A stretch of 64,000 nt of DNA from PXAP01 sp964520585. Lineage in GTDB: Bacteria; Bacteroidota; Bacteroidia; Bacteroidales; PUMT01. Location of the stretch: the NCBI GenBank assembly GCA_964520585.1, contig CAZFOO010000011.1, positions 1-64,000 on the forward strand, written 5' to 3'. Under the pieces are notes generated by a model. It was not told where the DNA came from. It worked only from the letters and a program-made list of their open reading frames with translations, and searched no databases. Made by a program: the position numbers and the translations under genes. Below are positions 9,185 through 16,773 of this stretch, in pieces. Position 1 is the first letter of the stretch. Every line of letters starts with the position of its first letter.

Positions 9185-10627
9185 TCAGAGTTCTTTCCTG
9201 AGCCGGGCAACCGGGATATTCAACTGTTCCCTGTACTTGGCCACTGTCCTGCGGGCTATGTTATAACCTTTTCCCTTTAATATCGTTACCAGCTTCTCAT
9301 CAGTCAGGGGCTTCTGCTTGTCTTCTTTTTCTATAAAGCCTGCCAGGATATTTTTTATTTCACGTGTTGAAACCTCCTCCCCGGACTCTCTTTGAAGACC
9401 CTCTGAGAAAAATGATTTAAGAGGAAATATGCCGAAATGTGTCTGTATGTATTTGCTGTTGGCAACCCTGCTTATGGTGGATATATCGAGGCCTGTCTTC
9501 TCTGCAATATTTTTAAGGATCATCGGCTTCAGCCTGGTTTCGTCACCCTCAGCAAAATATTCTTTCTGATATTCGATTATGGCGTTCATGGTCAGCAGTA
9601 AAGTATTTTGTCTCTGAATGATCGCATCTATGAACCATTTTGCCGAATCCAGCTTTTGCTTAACAAAACTTATGGTATCCTTGTCATTTTTACTACGTTT
9701 CTTCTTCTGATTGGCATAGGTTTCAAGCATTTCACTGTAAGTGCGGTTGATACGTAATTCCGGCACGTTATGAGTGTTAAGACTGAGTATAAACTCTCCA
9801 TCTTTTATGTCGAGTATGAAATCGGGTACAATATGCTGGGCGGAACGCTGCATCGGATCTGTATATGCACTACCCGGCCGGGGATTGAGTTTAAGTATTT
9901 CATCAATAGCCATTTTCAACTCCTGCTGGGCGATATTCATGCGTTTTATTATCTTGTCATAGTGCTTGCGGGTAAATTCCTGAAAGTGATTTTTAATGAT
10001 CTTGCGGGCCAGGGCTATGGATATGTCGGATTGGTCCTTGCGCATGATCTGGAGCAGAAGGCACTCCTGCAGGTCACGTGCGCCTACCCCGGGAGGATCA
10101 AAATCCTGAACTATCTGAAGTATTTCGTAAAGCTCTTCTTCGGTTGTCGTGATGTTTTGTGTAAAAGCAAGGTCATCAACTATGGCTTCAAGTTTGCGCC
10201 GGAGATAACCGTCATCATCCATATTTCCCAGAATATACTGTGCAAGGACCTCCTGTTTCTCGCTAAGGGATCGTAATCCAAGCTGGCTCTCCAGGTGGGA
10301 CTGGAAGCCGGAGGATGATCCGAGCGGTACTTCAGATTTTTTATCATCATCGGAATAGTTGTTCGTGCTGAGTTTGTACTGTGGTATCTCGTCATCCTCG
10401 ATGTAATCTTCAAGTGAAAATTCATCATCGTTATCCTGGGTTTCCTCTTCCTGGCTTTCTTCCTGCAGGTCGTCATTCTCGCTCTCTTCAAGAACCGGAT
10501 TTTCTTCAAGTTCCTTTTTAATCCTCTGCTCCAGCTGTATGGCGGGTATCTCCAGCAACTTGATCATCTGGATCTGTTGCGGGGAAAGCTTCTGAAGCAG
10601 TTTCTGCTGTATCCGTTGTTTTAACAT
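9185..10627 (-). CDS. rpoN: RNA polymerase sigma-54 factor
   Basis: The 480-residue protein has the three RpoN parts in order. Region I is Gln- and Leu-rich (MLKQRIQQKLLQKLSPQQIQ). An acidic linker follows (about residues 45-105). Then come the core-binding and DNA-binding domains with the RpoN box ARRTVAKYRE near residue 455. It directs RNA polymerase to -24/-12 promoters together with an enhancer-binding ATPase; no such activator is encoded in this window. The ATG at 10627 fits the conserved MLKQ start. A TTG codon at 10636 would add three residues and is not needed. It is transcribed alone. Confidence 0.95.
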   Translation of the reverse strand: MLKQRIQQKLLQKLSPQQIQMIKLLEIPAIQLEQRIKKELEENPVLEESENDDLQEESQEEETQDNDDEFSLEDYIEDDEIPQYKLSTNNYSDDDKKSEVPLGSSSGFQSHLESQLGLRSLSEKQEVLAQYILGNMDDDGYLRRKLEAIVDDLAFTQNITTTEEELYEILQIVQDFDPPGVGARDLQECLLLQIMRKDQSDISIALARKIIKNHFQEFTRKHYDKIIKRMNIAQQELKMAIDEILKLNPRPGSAYTDPMQRSAQHIVPDFILDIKDGEFILSLNTHNVPELRINRTYSEMLETYANQKKKRSKNDKDTISFVKQKLDSAKWFIDAIIQRQNTLLLTMNAIIEYQKEYFAEGDETRLKPMILKNIAEKTGLDISTISRVANSKYIQTHFGIFPLKSFFSEGLQRESGEEVSTREIKNILAGFIEKEDKQKPLTDEKLVTILKGKGYNIARRTVAKYREQLNIPVARLRKEL

Positions 10628-10843
10628 AGTAATCAACTACACCTGTTTATCCTTTTTTCTGGAAATAAGTATCCGGTGGCAATTTACAAAATATTTATTT
10701 AACAACATTTTTTTAACCTGTTAATACAGTGAATCAGGTTACCATTCAATTAATTATGTTTAGCAGATGATGCCTGTTTAGTGATATTAGTCTGATATGA
10801 AATTCGCATCATTTTGTGCGTATCAGCTCATGGTATTACCATG

Positions 10844-12241
10844 TTAAAAATCAGCATTTTTTGGTGTTCTGGGAAAGGGTATCACATCTCTGATATTGCT
10901 CATTCCTGTAATAAAGAGCATCATCCTTTCGAAACCAAGACCGAAACCTGCATGTGGGGCACTTCCGAAACGTCTTGTATCCAGGTACCACCATAATTCA
11001 CCTTTTGGTATGCCAAGCTCGTCTATCCGGTTTTCCAGTTTCTGCATATTATCTTCTCGTTGTGAACCACCTATTATCTCACCTATTTTGGGGAACAGCA
11101 CATCCATTGCCCTCACAGTCTTCCCATCGTCATTCTGCTTCATGTAAAAGGCTTTTATCTTTTTCGGATAATCGGTTATGATAACAGGTTTATTAAAATG
11201 CTCTTCCACCAGATATCTCTCGTGTTCTGACTGTAGATCAGAGCCCCATGAGGTCGGGAATTCAAATTGCTTTCCTGATGCGGCCAGAATATCTACGGCC
11301 TCAGTATAGCTTATGCGGACAAATCCGGTATTAATAATCATGTTGAGCCTGTTGAGCAGTTCCTTGTCATACATATCGTTAAGGAACTGCAGGTCATCAG
11401 GGCAATGTTCCAGAGCGTAAAGAACCAGATATTTTAAAAAATCCTCCGCCAGATCCATATTATCGTCTATGTCATAAAATGCCATCTCGGGCTCTATCAT
11501 CCAGAATTCAGCGAGGTGCCTGGGAGTATTCGAATTTTCTGCCCTGAAGGTGGGGCCGAAGGTATATACCTCTGATAAGGCAAGTGCCCCCAGTTCTCCT
11601 TCAAGCTGGCCAGATACAGTAAGGTTGGTTTCCTTTCCGAAGAAATCTTCCTTATAGTTTATTTTGCCCTTACTGGTTTTGGGAGGGTTCATCATGTCGA
11701 GCGTGGTAACCCTGAACATCTCTCCCGCACCTTCGGCATCAGATCCTGTGATGATGGGTGTATGAAGGTAATAGAACCCGTTGTCATTAAAATATTTATG
11801 GATTGCGTATGACATGGCATGCCTTAGCCGCAGAATGGCACCAAAAGTATTTGTGCGTGGCCTCAGATGTGCAATCCCGCGCAGAAATTCGAGGGAATGT
11901 CCCTTTTTTTGCAAAGGATATCTGACAGGGTCGGCTGGCCCGTAAAGTTCAATTGTTTCTGCAATTATCTCCACATTCTGTCCGCTGCCAGAGGAAGGAG
12001 TCAGTTTTCCGGTAACTGAAATGCAGGCTCCTGTGGTAACCTGTCTGAGGAGGTCTTCGGGAAAAGCCGGTACATCGGCCACTACCTGTATATTATTTAT
12101 CGTTGAACCATCATTAAGTGCAATAAATGCTATTTTTTTATTGCCGCGGCGTGTCCTGACCCAGCCCTTTACTGTGATCACCTTGTCAAATTCAGTGGAA
12201 ACCAGTGCTTCCTTTACCTTGGTTCTGCTTTTTATGCTCAT
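10844..12241 (-). CDS. asnS: asparaginyl-tRNA synthetase
   Basis: The 465-residue class II synthetase charges tRNA-Asn. It has an N-terminal OB-fold anticodon-binding domain (VKGWVRTRRGNKKIAFIALN) and class II motif 2 (TFRAENSNTPRHLAEFWMIE). Motif 3 follows near the C-terminus (HAGFGLGFERMMLFITG). The ending FPRTPKNADF is typical of AsnRS and separates it from AspRS. The length is normal. It lies just upstream of rpoN on the same strand, but a 207-nt gap makes separate transcription likely. Confidence 0.96.
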   Translation of the reverse strand: MSIKSRTKVKEALVSTEFDKVITVKGWVRTRRGNKKIAFIALNDGSTINNIQVVADVPAFPEDLLRQVTTGACISVTGKLTPSSGSGQNVEIIAETIELYGPADPVRYPLQKKGHSLEFLRGIAHLRPRTNTFGAILRLRHAMSYAIHKYFNDNGFYYLHTPIITGSDAEGAGEMFRVTTLDMMNPPKTSKGKINYKEDFFGKETNLTVSGQLEGELGALALSEVYTFGPTFRAENSNTPRHLAEFWMIEPEMAFYDIDDNMDLAEDFLKYLVLYALEHCPDDLQFLNDMYDKELLNRLNMIINTGFVRISYTEAVDILAASGKQFEFPTSWGSDLQSEHERYLVEEHFNKPVIITDYPKKIKAFYMKQNDDGKTVRAMDVLFPKIGEIIGGSQREDNMQKLENRIDELGIPKGELWWYLDTRRFGSAPHAGFGLGFERMMLFITGMSNIRDVIPFPRTPKNADF

Positions 12242-12270
12242 TTTATATTTTATTGAACAGATTTATGCTG

Positions 12271-12278
12271 CAAAAATA
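12271..12278 (-). promoter_or_regulatory. possible asnS promoter -7 box
   Basis: On the minus strand this reads TATTTTTG, an exact fit to the Bacteroidota -7 consensus TAnnTTTG, 30 nt upstream of the asnS start. No TTG element stands at the proper -33 spacing, so the call rests on the -7 box and its position only. Confidence 0.4.
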
Positions 12279-12398
12279 AACTTTTTAGAATCATATCCGT
12301 AAACAGCAATAGCTAATTTTGGAATCTCCTGAACGGCATGTTGTATAATTGCCTGTAAAGGCCTGCAAAAAGGGAGGTTCAATTAAACGTTATTAAAA

Positions 12399-13244
12399 AT
12401 GGATAAAACAGAAAAAGAAATTCTTGTTACCTATGATTTTACGCCGGTCTCTGATAATGCCCTCGCTCACGCTTTCAGAGTATACAAATTCACTGATTCC
12501 CCTATCCGGCTGTTGCATGTTGTGGAAGACGGGTCCAATATTGAAACCAGGAAGGAGCAGGCTGAAAAAAAACTCTCCCTGATCTGTGACAAGTTTCATG
12601 GGAAGAATGGGGTCAAGATCAATTGTGAGGTCCTGGTAGGTTCCATTTTTAATACAATAGGTAAATATGCATCTGATAATGATGCACGGATAGTAATAAT
12701 GGGGACCCACGGAATCAGGGGAATGCAGAAACTAACAGGTAGCCGGGCGTTAAAGGTTATCGTGAGAAGTAAAGTGCCGTTTCTTGTTGTTCAGGATAAA
12801 CCTTCTGATAAACACCGGTTTACCGATATAGTTTTCCCGATAGACTTTAAGCTGGAAACAAGGGAGAAACTTTACTGGGCAATCTATCTTGGTAAATACT
12901 TTAATTCCAAAGTACATCTTTTCAAACCGCCGATAACTGATAAATCAATTATAAGGAAGATCAACAATAATCTTAATTTTGCCGTTAAGTTCCTTATTCA
13001 GAATAATATCGATTACGAAATTCATGTGGCAAAAAATAACGGTAACTTCAGCAGAGAAACCATATTATTTGCCAGGGAAATAGATGCAGACCTCATACTG
13101 ATCACCACCACCAAGGGTATTAACATGACCGATTATGTTCTGGGATTACCTGAACAGGAAATAATAGCAAACAGTGCCAAAATCCCCGTTATGGCAGTTA
13201 ATCCAAGGGTGGGAATGTCTACCATCAGCTCGGTAATGTACTAA
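12399..13244 (+). CDS. tandem-domain universal stress protein
   Basis: The 281 residues form two UspA domains. The first is complete, starting ILVTYDFTPVSDNALAHA and ending with the ATP-binding signature GTHGIRGMQKLTGSRA (G2xG9xGS) followed by VPFLVVQ. The second is degenerate: TTTKGINMTDYVLGLPEQ stands in place of the glycine motif, so it probably does not bind nucleotide. Such proteins act in the cytoplasm in stress or low-energy survival. Its stop overlaps the stop of the polyphosphate kinase gene by 4 nt in convergent orientation. Confidence 0.88.
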   Translation: MDKTEKEILVTYDFTPVSDNALAHAFRVYKFTDSPIRLLHVVEDGSNIETRKEQAEKKLSLICDKFHGKNGVKINCEVLVGSIFNTIGKYASDNDARIVIMGTHGIRGMQKLTGSRALKVIVRSKVPFLVVQDKPSDKHRFTDIVFPIDFKLETREKLYWAIYLGKYFNSKVHLFKPPITDKSIIRKINNNLNFAVKFLIQNNIDYEIHVAKNNGNFSRETILFAREIDADLILITTTKGINMTDYVLGLPEQEIIANSAKIPVMAVNPRVGMSTISSVMY

Positions 13245-14125
13245 TTTTCTTCACTTAGCAGCATCTGCCTGGCCTCTTCCAGGTCTTTCTTTTTTGCCGG
13301 TCCCACTTCCGGATACTTCAGGTCCATGTTTTCAAGGGTATTGACCAGGATATCGCAGACGGCTGTGCGCATGAACCATTTATGATCGGCTGGAATGATA
13401 TGCCAGGGTGCATGTGGAGTGGAGGTATTGTTTATGGCCTTTTCAAAGGCATCCTGGTAGGAATCCCACTTTTTCCTTTCCTCTATATCGCTTACAGTAA
13501 ATTTCCAGTTCTTTTTTGTTTTATTGATACGTGAAAGAAACCTTTCCTTCTGTTCTTCTTTTGAAAGGTGGAGGAAAAATTTCAGTATTACAGTTCCGCT
13601 ATCGCTCTGCTGTTTTTCAAAGTTGTTAATGTGGGCATACCGCTTTTCCCAAAAACTCCCGTCTATCTGGTCAAGATTATATATTCCCGGGATATTCTGT
13701 TTTAGCAGAAATTCCGGATGAACCATTGTAATAAGTACCTCCTCGTAATATGAGCGGTTAAATATGCCTATCCGGCCTCTTTCCGGCAACCGTTTTGTAG
13801 TTCGCCAGAGGAAATCATGGTCAAGTTCTTCGGCTGAAGGCGTCTTAAAGCTGAAAACCTGGCATCCCTGTGGATTTACTCCTGACATTACATGTTTGAT
13901 AGTGCCGTCTTTACCTGCAGCATCCATAGCCTGGAATATAAGAAGTATGGAATGTCGGCTGTAGGCAAAAAGCATATCCTGAAGTATGGCAGTCCTTTTT
14001 ATATCTTTTTTTAAGGTTTTTTTGCCCTCTTTTTTGGAGGCGAAATTACCGGTGTAACCTGTATCGTAATCTTTCAGGCTTATTTTAGTATAAGGGGGCA
14101 CGGTTATTTTGCTGTAGTCTATCAT
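13241..14125 (-). CDS. polyphosphate kinase 2 family protein
   Basis: This 294-residue, single-domain PPK2 protein transfers phosphate between polyphosphate and nucleotides. The Walker A-like loop is FQAMDAAGKDGTIKHVM, the Walker B-like segment is GRIGIFNRSYYEEVLI, and a lid region rich in Arg/Lys follows (KEEQKERFLSRINKT). Whether it prefers AMP, ADP or both cannot be read from the sequence. It is convergent with, and overlaps by 4 nt, the universal stress protein gene, so both may serve the energy-stress response. Confidence 0.9.
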   Translation of the reverse strand: MIDYSKITVPPYTKISLKDYDTGYTGNFASKKEGKKTLKKDIKRTAILQDMLFAYSRHSILLIFQAMDAAGKDGTIKHVMSGVNPQGCQVFSFKTPSAEELDHDFLWRTTKRLPERGRIGIFNRSYYEEVLITMVHPEFLLKQNIPGIYNLDQIDGSFWEKRYAHINNFEKQQSDSGTVILKFFLHLSKEEQKERFLSRINKTKKNWKFTVSDIEERKKWDSYQDAFEKAINNTSTPHAPWHIIPADHKWFMRTAVCDILVNTLENMDLKYPEVGPAKKKDLEEARQMLLSEEN

Positions 14126-14352
14126 AAGGATTATTTTGATAAATTATTTTTGGCAACAGGTCTGTTAGTCAGAGATTATAACATGAACCGGCAGATTATT
14201 CAGATTGTATATTATAAACCGGCAGGTTGTTTTGGAGCCAAATTATGAATAGATCAATTATTCAGGAGCAACCAATTTAGGAAAAAAAATAATAACAAAC
14301 ATAGTCTGCCGGATATTTTATAATTTAGCCATTAAAATAAATTGGCTATTAT

Positions 14353-15261
14353 ATGTCTGTAGAGGTTAGTAATGTGACAAAACGCTATGGTAATCAGCTG
14401 GCCCTGGATGATGTTTCTTTCAGTGTGGAAAAAGGACAGGTGCTGGGTTTTCTGGGTCCTAACGGTGCCGGGAAAACTACCATGATGCGTATAATAACAG
14501 GAATAATTCCTGCCAGTTCTGGCAGGGTCATGGTGAACGGTGTTGATGTTTTGGAAGATTCCCTCAAGGTTAGGGAAAGGATTGGTTATTTGCCTGAGAA
14601 CAATCCGCTTTATACTGATATGTATGTGAAAGAATACCTGCGGTTTGTTGCAAAACTTTATGATGTTAAAAAACCGGCTGACAGGGTGGATGAACTTGTC
14701 GGTCTGACCGGCCTGGACAGGGAGCAGCACAAGAAGATAGCTTCGTTGTCCAAAGGCTTCAGGCAAAGGGTGGGTCTTGCACAGGCTTTGATACATGACC
14801 CTGATGTGCTGATACTGGATGAACCCACCGGAGGGCTTGATCCTAATCAGATTTTGGAGATCCGCAACCTGATTGCTTCTGCCGGCAAAGAGAAGACTGT
14901 TATGCTTTCAACTCATATCATGCAGGAAGTGGAAGCTATTTGTGACAGGATAATAATTATTAAGTCGGGGAAGATCGTTGCTAATGACACAAGGGAAAAT
15001 ATTACAGGGCTGACCTTTCTTAAAAAGCAACTTGTCACGGTTGAGTTTGATAATGATGTGATGCCCGCAGATCTTATGGAGATCCCCGGGGCAGAAAGAG
15101 TCGAAAATATCAGGGATAGGTTATGGCTGATTGAAAGCAGCTCTGATAAAGACATACGTGCCAGTGTTTTTGGATTTGCTGTTAGAAGGGAACTCACTGT
15201 ACTGTCCCTGCACAAAGAAGAGCAAAAACTTGAAAGTATTTTCCAGGAACTTACCAGATAA
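14353..15261 (+). CDS. gldA: gliding-motility-type ABC transporter ATP-binding protein GldA
   Basis: The 302-residue ATPase has Walker A GPNGAGKTT, signature LSKGFRQRVGLAQAL and Walker B VLILDEPTGGLDP, with H-loop STHIMQEVEAIC. The start MSVEVSNVTKRYG and the roughly 90-residue C-terminal extension match the GldA family. GldA works with membrane proteins GldF and GldG, which are not in this window; the gene often stands apart from them. Its presence does not prove gliding, because non-gliding Bacteroidota carry it. A 6-bp inverted repeat (TAGCCA 14326-14331, TGGCTA 14343-14348) ends 4 nt before the ATG. Confidence 0.85.
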   Translation: MSVEVSNVTKRYGNQLALDDVSFSVEKGQVLGFLGPNGAGKTTMMRIITGIIPASSGRVMVNGVDVLEDSLKVRERIGYLPENNPLYTDMYVKEYLRFVAKLYDVKKPADRVDELVGLTGLDREQHKKIASLSKGFRQRVGLAQALIHDPDVLILDEPTGGLDPNQILEIRNLIASAGKEKTVMLSTHIMQEVEAICDRIIIIKSGKIVANDTRENITGLTFLKKQLVTVEFDNDVMPADLMEIPGAERVENIRDRLWLIESSSDKDIRASVFGFAVRRELTVLSLHKEEQKLESIFQELTR

Positions 15262-15299
15262 TAAACTATTGTCTGACGGTTTATTGTGACAAAAAAGTA

Positions 15300-15332
15300 T
15301 TTGGAATGCATATAAAATAATGTGTATATTTG
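15300..15332 (+). promoter_or_regulatory. metK promoter, Bacteroidota -33/-7 type
   Basis: A TTTG at 15300-15303 is followed after 21 nt by TATATTTG at 15325-15332, fitting the TTG...TAnnTTTG consensus. Transcription would start near 15339, about 8 nt before the riboswitch, which leads into metK. Confidence 0.75.
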
Positions 15333-15346
15333 CACACTTTATTTTA

Positions 15347-15395
15347 GGTGGAAGGATTTGACCGATTGCAACCACAGAAAAAAATGCTAAAATGT
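15347..15395 (+). promoter_or_regulatory. SAM-II type riboswitch upstream of metK
   Basis: The SAM-II conserved blocks occur in order: GAUUUG-ACCG, UUGCA-ACCAC, an A-rich spacer, and GCUAAAA. Stem P1 can form between GUGG 15348-15351 and CCAC 15372-15375. The pseudoknot can pair AUUU 15356-15359 with the A-rich AAAU before GCUAAAA. The spacing matches the compact H-type pseudoknot. It lies 70 nt before the metK start, just after a good promoter, and metK makes SAM, so feedback control is expected. No U-tailed terminator follows, and the ribosome-binding region is 60 nt away, so the off-switch is not clear. Confidence 0.82.
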
Positions 15396-15463
15396 ATTCT
15401 CATTCTGCAAACAATCTTCCGAATCCCTTCTGGTTTATTAATATTTAATTAATTATTTGAAAA

Positions 15464-16756
15464 ATGGGATATTTATTTACTTCTGAATCGGTGTCTGAAG
15501 GACACCCCGACAAAATTGCAGATCAGATTTCTGATGCTCTGCTGGATGAGTTTCTGAGGCAGGATCCGGAATCGAAAGTTGCATGTGAAACAATGGTGAC
15601 TACCGGACTTATAGTGTGCGGCGGTGAAGTTAAAACCAACGGGTATGTTGATATCCAGAAGGTTGCCCGGGAGACGGTAAGGCAAATCGGCTACATTAAG
15701 GCTGATTATAAGTTTGAAGCGGATTCATGTGGTGTAATTTCATGTATTCATGAACAGAGTCCTGACATAAGTATGGGTGTGGAACGCGAAGATTGTGCCA
15801 GTCAGGGAGCCGGGGACCAGGGAATGATGTTTGGTTATGCGGTAAGAGAAATGGAAAATTTTATGCCTCTGCCCATAGAACTTGCTCATGTGTTGCTTAA
15901 AGAGCTGGCAGCCATAAGGCATGAGGGCAGGCAAATGAGATACCTCCGTCCCGATTCAAAAGCCCAGGTCACTGTTGAATATGATGATAACAATATTGCC
16001 AGGAGACTGGATACCATAGTTATTTCTACCCAGCATGATCCCATGGAGGGAACAGATGCTGACATGCAGAGCCACATAAAAGAGGATCTGGTCAAAATTC
16101 TGATTCCCCGGGTGAGGAATTCCCCTACACTGCCGGAAAGAGTCCGCCTCCTTTTTGATAACGGCTTCAGGCTGCTGGTAAATCCTACCGGCAAGTTCAT
16201 TGTGGGTGGCCCGCATGGTGATACCGGACTAACAGGAAGGAAGATCATTGTGGATACATACGGAGGCAAGGGCACCCATGGAGGAGGTGCTTTTTCCGGA
16301 AAGGATTCTTCCAAGGTGGACCGCTCGGCTGCATATGCTACCAGGCATATTGCCAAAAACATGGTAGCAGCAGGTGTTGCGGATGAAATACTTATCCAGG
16401 TGGCCTATGCTATCGGCGTTGCTGAACCGGTAGGATTATATGTAAATACTTTTGGTACCTCAAAGGTCGAAATGAGTGATAACGAAATTTCTGATAGAAT
16501 CAAGGAGATGTTTGATCTCAGACCCTATTCAATTATAAAACGTTACGGACTTAAAAATCCCGTATTCCAGAAAACTGCTGCTTACGGGCATTTTGGCCGT
16601 AGTTCCTATCCGGCCGAGGTGGAGGTTTATTATACCGATGACGAAACATATACGAAAGTGATAAACGGCAATTCACAGCATTTTAAAATGATCGATATGT
16701 TTGCCTGGGAAAAACTTGATGAGGTGGGCAGGATCAAAGATGCTTTTTTTATATAG
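15464..16756 (+). CDS. metK: S-adenosylmethionine synthetase
   Basis: The 430-residue enzyme makes S-adenosylmethionine from methionine and ATP. The N-terminus has the ATP-binding SEGHPDKIADQISDALL. The central part has GAGDQGMMFGYA and the C-terminal part GGGAFSGKDSSKVDRSAAY. It is slightly longer than the E. coli enzyme (384), as is common in Bacteroidota. The ATG at 15464 opens MGYLFTSESVSEGHPDK, the normal start. It is preceded by a promoter and a SAM-II-type riboswitch, so its own product probably represses it. A Na/Pi cotransporter gene follows by 17 nt. Confidence 0.97.
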   Translation: MGYLFTSESVSEGHPDKIADQISDALLDEFLRQDPESKVACETMVTTGLIVCGGEVKTNGYVDIQKVARETVRQIGYIKADYKFEADSCGVISCIHEQSPDISMGVEREDCASQGAGDQGMMFGYAVREMENFMPLPIELAHVLLKELAAIRHEGRQMRYLRPDSKAQVTVEYDDNNIARRLDTIVISTQHDPMEGTDADMQSHIKEDLVKILIPRVRNSPTLPERVRLLFDNGFRLLVNPTGKFIVGGPHGDTGLTGRKIIVDTYGGKGTHGGGAFSGKDSSKVDRSAAYATRHIAKNMVAAGVADEILIQVAYAIGVAEPVGLYVNTFGTSKVEMSDNEISDRIKEMFDLRPYSIIKRYGLKNPVFQKTAAYGHFGRSSYPAEVEVYYTDDETYTKVINGNSQHFKMIDMFAWEKLDEVGRIKDAFFI

Positions 16757-16773
16757 CAAAAAATAATTTCAAG

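Noticed and set aside
14188..14312. CCGGCAG/CTGCCGG copies upstream of gldA as an operator
   Set aside because: The copies are 7 nt long and 80-120 nt apart; the match is within what chance allows in this gap.
14353..15261. Taking gldA and the SprB-like protein as proof of gliding motility
   Set aside because: gldF, gldG and other gliding genes are not in the window, and non-gliding Bacteroidota with T9SS carry similar genes.
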